From JAFAVN01 sp036378375 (GTDB lineage: Bacteria > Verrucomicrobiota > Verrucomicrobiia > Chthoniobacterales > JAFAMB01): a stretch of DNA of 14,283 nt. The first letter of the stretch is position 1; every line of letters starts with the position of its first letter. Below, in pieces: positions 1 to 7,191 of this stretch. Where the stretch lies: NCBI GenBank assembly GCA_036378375.1, contig DASUWQ010000201.1:1-14283 (forward strand), read 5' to 3'. Made by a program: the position numbers and the translations under genes. Under the pieces are notes generated by a model. The model did not search any database, was not told the origin of the DNA, and saw only the letters and a list, made by a program, of their open reading frames with translations.

Positions 1-33
1 CCGTTGGTAGGTCTTATGTCAACTCAAGCTTTA

Positions 34-40
34 GAAAGGG
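34..40 (+). promoter_or_regulatory. Ribosome binding site favouring the fusA start at 49
   Basis: The purine run GAAAGGG lies 8 nt before the ATG at 49. The upstream in-frame candidates are an ATG at 16, with only AGGT three bases before it, and a TTG at 4, which has too little upstream sequence to judge. The site at 34-40 is therefore the better-placed Shine-Dalgarno sequence and supports the shorter EF-G start. Confidence 0.55.
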
Positions 41-48
41 CCGAAGCT

Positions 49-2190
49 ATGACGAATCCGAATTCGCCGAACCGAGCGTATCCGCTCGAGCGGACCCGGA
101 ATATCGGGATTAGTGCTCATATTGACGCCGGGAAGACGACTTTAACCGAGAGAATCCTGTTTTACACCGGCATGATCCATAAGATCGGGGAAGTCCATGA
201 GGGGACGACCGTTACCGACTGGATGGAGCAGGAACGCGAGCGGGGGATTACAATTACCTCGGCAGCAACCACCTGTTTTTGGAATCAACGTCCGGAGGCG
301 GGCGTGTTCAAGCTGTACGAGGGTCAGAAGCTGCGCGTCAACATTATCGATACTCCTGGCCACGTTGACTTCACCGCTGAGGTCGAACGTTCTCTTCGGG
401 TTCTCGACGGTGCGATCTTGGTTTTCGATAGCGTGGCAGGTGTACAGCCGCAGACCGAAACCGTTTGGCGCCAAGCCAACAAATATCATGTCCCGCGGAT
501 CTCGTTTGTTAACAAGATGGACCGCGTTGGCGCCAATTTTGACAACGTAGTTAAGGAGATGCGCGTCAAGTTGGGTGCGAATGCGTGGCCGGTCTTGATT
601 CCATTGGGCAAAGAAGATCAGCTTCACGGCCAACTCGATGTCGTTAACAAGAAAGCCATTCTCTACTCTGACAACGACGTCTTGGGTTCGACGTATGAAG
701 TCGCTGAGGTTCCCGCCGAATATAAGGAACTGGTCGACAAAGCATATGCGGACTTGGTTGAGCAAGTAGCCAACCTCGATGACGAAGTCGGAACGCTTTT
801 CTTGGAGGAGAAGCCAGTTACGGCGAAAGATCTGAAAGCTGGTATTCGTCGCCTCACCATTGCAAACAAATTCGTTCCGGTAGCGGGTGGTTCGGCCTTT
901 AAAAATAAAGGTGTTCAATACCTGGTTGACGCGGTCATCGACTATTTGCCGAGCCCGATCGACATCCCGCCAGCCAAAGGCATCGATCCGGACACTGAGG
1001 CGGAAAAGGACGCGGTAACTGACGATAACGGGAACTTTTGTTCCTTGGCGTTTAAGCTCTGGAGCGATCCGTTCGTCGGTAAATTGGTTTTTTTCCGAGT
1101 CTATTCAGGCAAGCTTTCTAAGGGTGACACCGTTTACAACCCACGAACGAATAAACGCGAGCGAATTAGCCGGTTGATCCAGATTCAGGCGGATAAACGC
1201 GAAGATATTGAGACCTGTTATTCAGGTGATATCGCCGCAATCGTCGGTATCAAGAATATCACCACCGGGGATACTCTTTGCGACGAAGATCATCCGATCT
1301 TGCTCGAGCCTCCTTCATTCCCGGACCCGGTTATCTCGATGGCGATCGAGCCGAAGACCAAGCTCGACCAAGAAAAAATGGCCACCGCGCTTCAGCGTTT
1401 GGCCGAAGAAGATCCAACCTTCCGCGTCTACACCAATGAAGACACCGGTCAGACCATCATTGCCGGCATGGGTGAATTGCACCTGGAAATTATCCGAGAC
1501 CGGATGCTGCGCGAGTTCAAGGTAGATGCGAACGCGGGTAAGCCGCAGATCGCCTATCGCGAGACAATTATCAAGAACGCGACCGGTGAAGGTAAGCTCA
1601 TCAAACAGTCGGGTGGTCGTGGTCAGTACGGTCACGTTATTGTGAACGTTGAGCCACGCGAGCGAGGTAAGGGGATCGAGATCGAGAACAAGGTTGTCGG
1701 TGGTACGATTCCGAGAGAATACATCCCTGCGGTTAAGAAAGGCATCGAAGAAGCGGTCCTAAACGGTGTGCTGGGCGGATACCCAGTGATCGATCTTCAT
1801 GTCGACATTATTGATGGGTCTTATCACGACGTCGACTCGAACGAGCTAGCGTTTAAGTTGGCCGCAATTTTCGCGATGAAGGATGCCTTTAAGAAAGGCA
1901 ATTCCATTCTCCTGGAGCCAATCATGAAGGTCGAGTGCGTGACTCCGGATGAATATCAGGGTGATATCATGGGCGATCTTAATCGTCGCCGGGGCCGGAT
2001 CATGAATATGGAAGCCAAGAACCTGGCTACGGTTGTTCACGCAGAGGTTCCGCTGGCCGAAATGTTCGGCTACGCAACTGCAATTCGTTCTCTATCCAAA
2101 GGACGTGCTTCCTACACGATGGAACCGTCGCATTTTGAACAGGTCCCGTCGCAAATTGTAGCGGCGGTCTTGGACCAGAAAGGAGCTTAA
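49..2190 (+). CDS. fusA: Elongation factor G (EF-G)
   Basis: This is the translational GTPase that drives tRNA-mRNA translocation on the ribosome. Counted from the ATG at 49 the protein has 713 residues. The G-domain motifs are all present: the P-loop AHIDAGKT at about 24-31, GITITSA (switch region) at 66-72, DTPGH at 101-105, NKMD at 155-158 and the G5 motif GSAFK at 281-285. Domains II-V follow, with family blocks such as DPFVGKL, GMGELHLEI, SGGRGQYGHV, LLEPIMKVE and GDLNRRRGR. A few residues are inserted before the DTPGH block compared with E. coli EF-G. The frame is also open to an ATG at 16 (724 aa) and a TTG at 4; I prefer 49 because of its Shine-Dalgarno match and because it puts the G domain nearest the usual N-terminus. 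The stop lies 2 nt before rpsJ, with no tuf between. The gene is complete at both ends, and rpsL and rpsG are expected just upstream. Confidence 0.97.
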   Translation: MTNPNSPNRAYPLERTRNIGISAHIDAGKTTLTERILFYTGMIHKIGEVHEGTTVTDWMEQERERGITITSAATTCFWNQRPEAGVFKLYEGQKLRVNIIDTPGHVDFTAEVERSLRVLDGAILVFDSVAGVQPQTETVWRQANKYHVPRISFVNKMDRVGANFDNVVKEMRVKLGANAWPVLIPLGKEDQLHGQLDVVNKKAILYSDNDVLGSTYEVAEVPAEYKELVDKAYADLVEQVANLDDEVGTLFLEEKPVTAKDLKAGIRRLTIANKFVPVAGGSAFKNKGVQYLVDAVIDYLPSPIDIPPAKGIDPDTEAEKDAVTDDNGNFCSLAFKLWSDPFVGKLVFFRVYSGKLSKGDTVYNPRTNKRERISRLIQIQADKREDIETCYSGDIAAIVGIKNITTGDTLCDEDHPILLEPPSFPDPVISMAIEPKTKLDQEKMATALQRLAEEDPTFRVYTNEDTGQTIIAGMGELHLEIIRDRMLREFKVDANAGKPQIAYRETIIKNATGEGKLIKQSGGRGQYGHVIVNVEPRERGKGIEIENKVVGGTIPREYIPAVKKGIEEAVLNGVLGGYPVIDLHVDIIDGSYHDVDSNELAFKLAAIFAMKDAFKKGNSILLEPIMKVECVTPDEYQGDIMGDLNRRRGRIMNMEAKNLATVVHAEVPLAEMFGYATAIRSLSKGRASYTMEPSHFEQVPSQIVAAVLDQKGA

Positions 2191-2192
2191 CC

Positions 2193-2504
2193 ATGGCAAA
2201 CGGCCAGCGCATCCGCATCCGACTTAAAGGTTACGATTATCGCATGCTCGATCAATCGGCCGTCGAGATTGTGGAGACGGCAAAACGGACCGGAGCAAAA
2301 GTTGCCGGTCCCATTCCACTACCAACTAAGATCGAGAAGTTCACGGTGAACCGCTCACCTCACGTCGACAAAAAGTCGATGGACCAATTTGAGATGCGCA
2401 CGCACAAACGGCTTCTCGACATCATTGAGCCGACGGCGAAAACCGTGGACGAGCTCCGGAAGCTGAACCTTCCGGCCGGCGTGGACATTACCATTAAAAT
2501 CTGA
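2193..2504 (+). CDS. rpsJ: 30S ribosomal protein S10
   Basis: S10 is a 30S head protein; in bacteria with Nus factors it also pairs with NusB in antitermination. The 103-residue length matches the family. The sequence carries the typical IRIRLKGYD start, the GPIPLPTK segment, and the conserved SPHVDKKSMDQFEMRTHKR block near residues 54-72. A good Shine-Dalgarno sequence, AGGAG at 2181-2185, lies inside the last codons of fusA, 7 nt before the ATG. The gap to fusA is only 2 nt, so the two genes are probably translationally coupled. There is no room for the long S10 leader that in E. coli allows attenuation by L4; if L4 feedback exists here it must act elsewhere. Confidence 0.98.
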   Translation: MANGQRIRIRLKGYDYRMLDQSAVEIVETAKRTGAKVAGPIPLPTKIEKFTVNRSPHVDKKSMDQFEMRTHKRLLDIIEPTAKTVDELRKLNLPAGVDITIKI

Positions 2505-2521
2505 GGCAGCTTTCCCCTCCA

Positions 2522-3172
2522 ATGAAGATAGGACTTTTAGGACGCAAGATTGGCATGACCCGAGTGTACGACTCGAGCGGTAAGGCTACGCCGGTTACCG
2601 TCATCGAAGCCGAGGGTAATGCACTCGTACAAGTAAAGACACCGGAAAAGGAAGGCTACAGCGCCATCCAAGTCGGCTTCGAAACGCAGAAAGAATCTCG
2701 GTTAAATAAGGCTGAGCTAGGTCACTTTAAAAAGGCTGCAGTAGAGCCGAAGAAATTGCTCCGAGAATTCCGTTTATCGGACGGAGCGCAGGTCACCGGG
2801 GATGTCGACTTAAGCGTGAACCAATTCCAACCGGGCGAGTTTGTCGACATCATCGGGAGATCCAAGGGCAAAGGGTTTCAGGGTGTAGTCAAAAAGCATA
2901 ATTTTGCCGGCCAGCCCGCTGCGCACGGGTCAAAGATGCATCGGCGTAACGGCGCTATCGGAAACCGATCCACGCCTGGACGGGTATGGAAGAATATGGG
3001 GATGCCGGGGCACCTCGGTGACGAGAAGGTAACTGTCCAAAACCTCCGCGTGGTTCAAGTGAGAAGTGAGGACAACGTGATTTTAGTGTCAGGAGCAGTG
3101 CCAGGGGCGAACGGAAGTTATGTGGTCGTTCGGCCGGCCAAAAAGAAATCGAGTGAGGCCAAGCAGCAATGA
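2522..3172 (+). CDS. rplC: 50S ribosomal protein L3
   Basis: L3 is a primary 23S rRNA binder whose long central loop reaches toward the peptidyl transferase centre. The 216-residue protein begins with the standard LLGRKIGMTRV motif. It has the signature GRSKGKGFQGVVKKHNFAG near residues 112-130 and the loop segment GAIGNRSTPGRVWKNMGMPG near 149-168. The glutamine that PrmB methylates in E. coli falls in that loop, where this protein has Asn/Arg/Ser as many other bacteria do. The ATG at 2522 has no clear Shine-Dalgarno sequence: GAGG overlaps the rpsJ stop 15 nt upstream, and the bases just before the ATG are pyrimidine-rich. The 3' end overlaps rplD by 4 nt (ATGA). Confidence 0.98.
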   Translation: MKIGLLGRKIGMTRVYDSSGKATPVTVIEAEGNALVQVKTPEKEGYSAIQVGFETQKESRLNKAELGHFKKAAVEPKKLLREFRLSDGAQVTGDVDLSVNQFQPGEFVDIIGRSKGKGFQGVVKKHNFAGQPAAHGSKMHRRNGAIGNRSTPGRVWKNMGMPGHLGDEKVTVQNLRVVQVRSEDNVILVSGAVPGANGSYVVVRPAKKKSSEAKQQ

Positions 3173-3777
3173 GCGCAACCGTCCTTACAGTAGCAGACGC
3201 CAAAAAGGCCAATATTTCGATCATTGAGAATGGCCGTGGTACCCAAGCGGTGCACGATACGGTTGTGGCCTTGCGGGCGAATCGTCGCAGCGGAACTGCT
3301 AACACGAAAACGAAGGCCGAAGTAAGGGGCTCCGGAAAGAAACCCTGGCGACAAAAAGGGACCGGACGGGCCCGAGCTGGCTATACTTCTTCGCCAGTTT
3401 GGACGGGCGGTGGTGTCGTCTTCGGACCTAAACCTCGTGACTATTCAAAGAAGGTAAGTAAGCGAGTAAAGAAGCTCGCATTCCTTAAGGCGCTGAGCGC
3501 CCGGATCCTGGGTGGCGATGTTCTGGTTACCGATGAGATCGCGGTGACGGAACCTAAGACCAAGAATTTCGTTAAGCTGTTGCAATCGTTGACCGAGGAG
3601 GCGCGAGTGTTGGTTATTGCTAACCAATATAGCCCGGAAACCTATCGCGCGGCTAGAAACGTGCGTCCGGTTCTGCTGAACACGGTGGGCGAAGTTAATA
3701 CTGAGCAGTTGCTCACTTTTCGCAAAATTATCGTCACCAAAGACGCTCTAACCAAGCTTTCGGAGAGAGTATCATGA
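3169..3777 (+). CDS. rplD: 50S ribosomal protein L4
   Basis: L4 binds 23S rRNA and, with L22, lines the constriction of the exit tunnel through an extended loop. The protein is 202 residues. The tunnel loop is recognisable at about residues 53-92, with WRQKGTGRARAG and VFGPKPRDY. A globular C-terminal half follows (NFVKLLQSL, RVLVIAN, LLTFRKIIVTKDAL). The start overlaps the rplC stop by 4 nt, and GTGAGG 10 nt upstream could serve as a ribosome binding site. The stop overlaps rplW by 4 nt in the same way, so L3, L4 and L23 are probably made by coupled translation. In E. coli L4 represses its own operon; the leader it needs there is not visible before rpsJ here. Confidence 0.98.
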   Translation: MSATVLTVADAKKANISIIENGRGTQAVHDTVVALRANRRSGTANTKTKAEVRGSGKKPWRQKGTGRARAGYTSSPVWTGGGVVFGPKPRDYSKKVSKRVKKLAFLKALSARILGGDVLVTDEIAVTEPKTKNFVKLLQSLTEEARVLVIANQYSPETYRAARNVRPVLLNTVGEVNTEQLLTFRKIIVTKDALTKLSERVS

Positions 3778-4058
3778 AGGAACCGACCCAGATCGTTGCG
3801 AACATTCGACTCACCGAGAAAGCCAGTCTGCTTGGGGAACGGAACAATCAGTACGTTTTTCGGGTCGCGACGGACGCCAATAAAATTGAGATCAAACAGG
3901 CCGTTGAAAAACTGTTTGGAAAGAAAGTTGTGAGGGTCAATACCGCCCAATACGCCGGCAAGAAGAAGCGAGAACGCCGTGCAGATTTTGGCCGGAAGAC
4001 TCACTGGAAGAAAGCCGTGGTGACGCTCGCGGAAGGCGAGAAAATCGAGCTTGCTTAG
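3774..4058 (+). CDS. rplW: 50S ribosomal protein L23
   Basis: L23 sits beside the exit of the polypeptide tunnel and is the docking point for trigger factor and the signal recognition particle. The 94-residue length is normal. The family pattern is clear: IRLTEKASLL at 11-20, NQYVFRVATDANKIEIKQAVE in the middle, then a basic loop KKKRERR and GRKTHWKKAVVTL. Glu15 appears to match the E. coli Glu18 that contacts trigger factor (inferred by eye from the TEK/SEK alignment). The ATG overlaps the rplD stop (ATGA), with GGAG at 3762-3765 as a well-spaced ribosome binding site. Confidence 0.97.
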   Translation: MKEPTQIVANIRLTEKASLLGERNNQYVFRVATDANKIEIKQAVEKLFGKKVVRVNTAQYAGKKKRERRADFGRKTHWKKAVVTLAEGEKIELA

Positions 4059-4071
4059 GGAGTAACTGACA

Positions 4072-4923
4072 ATGGCACTAAAGAATTTTAGACCCCTCAC
4101 GCCGACTCAGCGGTTCAAGCAGACACCTGCTTACGACGAGATTACCAAAGATCGTCCGGAGCGGTCACTAGTTGAGCCGCTAAAGAAAACTGGCGGACGC
4201 AACAACCGAGGACGACTTACTTCCCGGCATATCGGCGGCGGGCACAAGCGAAAGTATCGGGTCATTGATTTCAAGCGGCGTCTCCGTGGAGTTGAAGCAA
4301 CTGTAGAGGCAATCGAATACGATCCGAACCGGTCGGCTAGGATAGCCCTGCTCAACTATAAGAGCGGAGAGAAAAGTTATATTCTGGCTCCGAACGGACT
4401 GGAAGTTGGCTCCAAGGTAATCGCCGGCGACGATGTGGCACCGGAAGTTGGCAATGCGCTTCCGTTAAAGTCAATTCCACTGGGAACAGTGGTTCACAAC
4501 CTGGAGATTATCCCGGGCCGAGGTGGCCAAATCGCGCGGAGCGCGGGTCAACAGGCAGTGCTTAATAACCGTGAAGCGGGCTATGCATTGGTGCGGATGC
4601 CGTCCGGTGAAATTCGGAAGATCCACGAGAACGCTTACGCAACTATTGGGCAGGTAGGGAACACGGATCATATGAACGTTTCGAGCGGCAAGGCTGGACG
4701 AACCCGTTGGCTCGGACGGCGGCCTCACGTTCGCGGTATGGTGATGAACCCGATCGATCACCCCATGGGAGGTGGTCAAGGCAAGAGCAAAGGCGGTGGT
4801 GGCCGGCATCATCCGGTTAGCCCCTGGGGCCAGCTTGCCAAAGGGTTCAAGACTCGCCGCAAGCATAAATCGAGCGACGCTTTCATTGTGGAGCGTCGCA
4901 AACCCCACAAGCACAAGAAATAA
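4072..4923 (+). CDS. rplB: 50S ribosomal protein L2
   Basis: L2 is a core 23S rRNA-binding protein needed for subunit joining and a functional peptidyl transferase centre. The 283-residue protein shows SGGRNNxGR-like and RHIGGGHKRKYR motifs near 40-63, IEYDPNRSARIALL at 81-94, and the C-terminal GMVMNPIDHPMGGG block at 222-235. His230, counted with Met, aligns with the functionally important E. coli His229 (mature numbering) and is retained; the second His of DHPH is Met232. The tail continues with a glycine-rich loop, HHPVSPWG, and a lysine-rich end. GGGAG at 4058-4062 overlaps the rplW stop and is 9 nt before the ATG. The gap to rpsS is 3 nt. Confidence 0.98.
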   Translation: MALKNFRPLTPTQRFKQTPAYDEITKDRPERSLVEPLKKTGGRNNRGRLTSRHIGGGHKRKYRVIDFKRRLRGVEATVEAIEYDPNRSARIALLNYKSGEKSYILAPNGLEVGSKVIAGDDVAPEVGNALPLKSIPLGTVVHNLEIIPGRGGQIARSAGQQAVLNNREAGYALVRMPSGEIRKIHENAYATIGQVGNTDHMNVSSGKAGRTRWLGRRPHVRGMVMNPIDHPMGGGQGKSKGGGGRHHPVSPWGQLAKGFKTRRKHKSSDAFIVERRKPHKHKK

Positions 4924-4926
4924 GCC

Positions 4927-5202
4927 ATGGGTAGATCATTAAAAAAAGGCCCGTTTGTAGAGCCGAAGCTCCTCGAGAAAATCGAGAAGATGATGCAGGG
5001 ACCGAAGAAGCCGATCAAGACCTGGTCTCGCCGGTCGATGATTACCCCGGACTTCGTTGGCCATACTTTTCTGGTTCATAACGGTAAGATTTTTAATTCC
5101 GTGTTCGTTACCGAGAACATGGTAGGGCACAAACTCGGCGAATTCTCACCGACGCGTCAGTTCAAGAAGCATGGCGCGCACACCGCGAAGGTAGCTAAGT
5201 AG
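4927..5202 (+). CDS. rpsS: 30S ribosomal protein S19
   Basis: S19 is a 30S head protein that pairs with S13 near the A site. The 91-residue length is normal. It opens with the near-invariant RSLKKGPFV motif and includes KTWSRRSMITPDFVGHTF, VHNGK, VTENMVGHKLGEF and SPTRQFKKHG. The ATG follows the rplB stop after 3 nt and has no purine-rich Shine-Dalgarno sequence, so it probably depends on translation of rplB. A 13-nt gap with a strong ribosome binding site separates it from rplV. Confidence 0.98.
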   Translation: MGRSLKKGPFVEPKLLEKIEKMMQGPKKPIKTWSRRSMITPDFVGHTFLVHNGKIFNSVFVTENMVGHKLGEFSPTRQFKKHGAHTAKVAK

Positions 5203-5215
5203 TTAGGAGAGACGA

Positions 5216-5797
5216 ATGCAAGTAACATCCACCTACCGCTACGCTCGAATCTCCGCCTTTAAGGCGCGGGAAGTGACGCGGGAAATCCAAGGCCGCTCTG
5301 CCTCGGATGCGCTCGATCTCTTGACCTTTAGCCCGAAGAAGGCGGCCGTTATGGTGCGTAAGACTTTGAAAAGCGCCATCGCGAATGCGGAAAACAACGC
5401 CGATCTGAAAGTTGATACCCTGTTGGTAAAAGAGGCGGTAGTTGGTGAAGGACCGACCTTTAAGCGTTTCCGGGCTCGCGCCCGCGGAAGCGCTAGTCCT
5501 CTCCGGAAGCGAACGAGTCATATCCGAATTGTGCTAGCCGACGAGCTGGCGCCGACAGCCCCGGCAGGTAGGACGCGAAAGGCTCGACCAGGAGAAGAGG
5601 GTTCCACCAGAGCGACGGATGACCAGGTGAAACGAGAGCCGGCGAAAGCGCCTCGCAAGTCTTCAACCAGAAAGCCCGCTGCAAAAGCGGCCAAACAAGA
5701 CTCCGGTCAGTCTGTCGAAGCCGGTGAAACTGCGCCGGAAGAGGCTAAGGCCCCTAAACGGCAAGCATCTGAGAAACCAGAGAAGGAACAGGAATAA
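5216..5797 (+). CDS. rplV: 50S ribosomal protein L22 with long C-terminal tail
   Basis: L22 binds all domains of 23S rRNA and sends a beta-hairpin into the exit tunnel opposite L4. Residues 1 to about 110 are a full L22: KAREVTREIQGRSASDALDLL, SPKKAAVMVRKTLKSAIANA, VKEAVVGEGPTFKRFRARARG (tunnel hairpin) and a final RTSHIRIVLAD strand. The usual length is about 110-120 residues; this protein has 193. The last 80 or so residues are rich in Ala, Lys, Arg, Glu and Pro, with KPAAKAAK-like stretches and an acidic end, and look disordered. AGGAGA at 5205-5210 sits 5 nt before the ATG. The frame stays open through the tail and stops 3 nt before rpsC, so I see no frameshift. The role of the tail is unknown. 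Confidence 0.97.
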   Translation: MQVTSTYRYARISAFKAREVTREIQGRSASDALDLLTFSPKKAAVMVRKTLKSAIANAENNADLKVDTLLVKEAVVGEGPTFKRFRARARGSASPLRKRTSHIRIVLADELAPTAPAGRTRKARPGEEGSTRATDDQVKREPAKAPRKSSTRKPAAKAAKQDSGQSVEAGETAPEEAKAPKRQASEKPEKEQE

Positions 5798-5800
5798 TCT

Positions 5801-6487
5801 ATGGGACAAAAAGTTAATCCGATCGGATTTCGTCTCGTTTTAAATAAGGATTGGCGGTCCCGTTGGTACGCGTCTCCGAAAGAATTTCCGGAGTTTCTGC
5901 ATTCTGATCTGCGGATTCGTCGCTACGTTAAACAGAAGCTGGCGTTAGCAGCGGTTTCGAAAGTATTGATCGAGCGCGCTTGGAACAGTATCCGCGTGAC
6001 TATCTTCACGGCTCGGCCGGGCATCGTGATCGGCCGAAAAGGCGCTGAAATCGAGCGTATGACCGATGAGATCACCCGGATGTCCGGTGGTAAGCAGGTC
6101 AAAATCGATATTCAGGAAATCAAGACACCGGAATTAGACGCGCAACTGGTGGCTGAGAATGTGGCGTTGCAGATCGAGCGCCGTATTTCTTTCCGCCGGG
6201 CCATGAAGAAAGCGGTCCAGACCACCCGAGACTTTGGGGCCTTGGGCGTTAAGATCCGTTGTGCTGGAAGACTGGGAGGAGCCGAAATCTCCCGCGCGGA
6301 ATGGTACCGGGAAGGGAAGATTCCACTTCATACTTTGCGAACTCCGATCGATTACGGGTTCGCGGAAGCCAACACCGTTTACGGTAAGATTGGGGTTAAA
6401 TGCTGGCTTTGTAAGGCGGAGGCAGTCGCCGAGCCCGAGCAGCGCAAGTCGAACGCGCCCGAAAAAACGGCGCCTTCGGCTTCCTAA
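5801..6487 (+). CDS. rpsC: 30S ribosomal protein S3
   Basis: S3 is a 30S head protein at the mRNA entry channel and contributes to helicase activity there. The 228-residue protein opens with GQKVNPIGFRL. It contains a type II KH domain with the GxxG loop in VIGRKG at 76-81, and the C-terminal domain signature GALGVKIRCAGRLGGAEISR at 146-165, followed by EGKIPLHTLR and IDYGFAEANT. The C-terminus has a CWLC pair (Cys201, Cys204) where E. coli has VWIF, then a short polar tail. AGGAA at 5790-5794, within the end of rplV, is 6 nt before the ATG. The gap to rplP is 24 nt. Confidence 0.98.
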   Translation: MGQKVNPIGFRLVLNKDWRSRWYASPKEFPEFLHSDLRIRRYVKQKLALAAVSKVLIERAWNSIRVTIFTARPGIVIGRKGAEIERMTDEITRMSGGKQVKIDIQEIKTPELDAQLVAENVALQIERRISFRRAMKKAVQTTRDFGALGVKIRCAGRLGGAEISRAEWYREGKIPLHTLRTPIDYGFAEANTVYGKIGVKCWLCKAEAVAEPEQRKSNAPEKTAPSAS

Positions 6488-6511
6488 CCGGGACGGGGAA
6501 GGAGAAGACCT

Positions 6512-6934
6512 ATGCCATTGTTACCAAAGAGAGTTAAGTACCGGAAGAACCAACGAGGCAGCCGTTCCGGAAATGCGACGCGCAATTACTCGATCGCGTT
6601 TGGTGAGTATGCGTTGCAGACGTTGGAGCGCGCCTGGATAACGAATACGCAGATCGAGGCGGCCCGAGTGGCGCTTACCCGCCACATGAAAAGAAAAGGT
6701 AAGCTTTGGATTAAGATCTTTCCGGACAAGTCGGTAACCAAGCGTCCACCGGAAACCCGAATGGGTAAAGGGAAAGGGAATCCTGAGTTCTGGGTGGCGA
6801 CGGTGCGTCCAGGCAACGTCTTGTTTGAGCTCGATGGAGTTCCGGAGTCGGTCGCACGGGAAGCACTTCGTTTGGCGGCTACTAAGTTGCCCATCCGAAC
6901 TCGGTTCCTATCGCGGCACGCCGTAGCTGCTTAG
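6512..6934 (+). CDS. rplP: 50S ribosomal protein L16
   Basis: L16 sits near the A site of the 50S subunit and is a late assembly protein. The 140-residue length is typical. Key blocks are LPKRVKYRKNQRG, SIAFGEYALQTLE, WITNTQIEAARVALTRH, IFPDKSVTKRPPETRMGKGKG and the C-terminal AREALRLAATKLPIRTRF. The conserved arginine of RMGKGKG, hydroxylated in E. coli, is present. The AAGGAGA run at 6499-6505 gives a strong ribosome binding site 6 nt before the ATG. The gap to rpmC is 17 nt. Confidence 0.98.
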   Translation: MPLLPKRVKYRKNQRGSRSGNATRNYSIAFGEYALQTLERAWITNTQIEAARVALTRHMKRKGKLWIKIFPDKSVTKRPPETRMGKGKGNPEFWVATVRPGNVLFELDGVPESVAREALRLAATKLPIRTRFLSRHAVAA

Positions 6935-6951
6935 TTCGTGAGGTTGATGCG

Positions 6952-7155
6952 ATGAAAATCAAAGAATTACGCGAACTGAGTAACGATGAGCTTTTCGGAC
7001 GCCGATACGAGCTCCGGAAAGAGATATTTAATTTGCGCCTCCAACAGCAATCGGGGGCGTTGGAAAAGCCGAGCGTTCTCCGAAGCAACCGCCGTGAGGT
7101 GGCGCAGATCGAGACAATTTTGACCGAGCGAAATCGAAAGGTCGCTGCTAAATAG
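6952..7155 (+). CDS. rpmC: 50S ribosomal protein L29
   Basis: L29 is a small helical protein near the exit tunnel, beside L23. The 67-residue protein is two helices with the family pattern: KIKELRELSNDEL at the start, then LRKEIFNLRLQQQSGALEKP and an ETILTERNRK end. GAGG at 6940-6943 lies 8 nt before the ATG. Another ATG at 6947 is out of frame. A 36-nt gap with a small inverted repeat separates it from rpsQ. Confidence 0.96.
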   Translation: MKIKELRELSNDELFGRRYELRKEIFNLRLQQQSGALEKPSVLRSNRREVAQIETILTERNRKVAAK

Positions 7156-7191
7156 CGATCCCGTTATTCGTATCGGGAAAGGAAATCAGAC

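Noticed and set aside
142..918. A 258-residue open frame on the minus strand inside fusA
   Set aside because: It is antisense to a clearly conserved G domain, resembles no family I know, and has no visible ribosome binding logic. It is a by-product of codon bias.
4756..4770. Met in place of the second His of the DHPH motif in L2
   Set aside because: The functionally studied E. coli His229 aligns with the retained first His (residue 230). DHPM is, as I recall, found in other bacterial groups, so this is not a sign of altered activity.
6234..6641. A 135-residue plus-strand frame overlapping rpsC and rplP
   Set aside because: It lies out of frame within two certain genes and has an Arg/Pro-rich, non-family translation.
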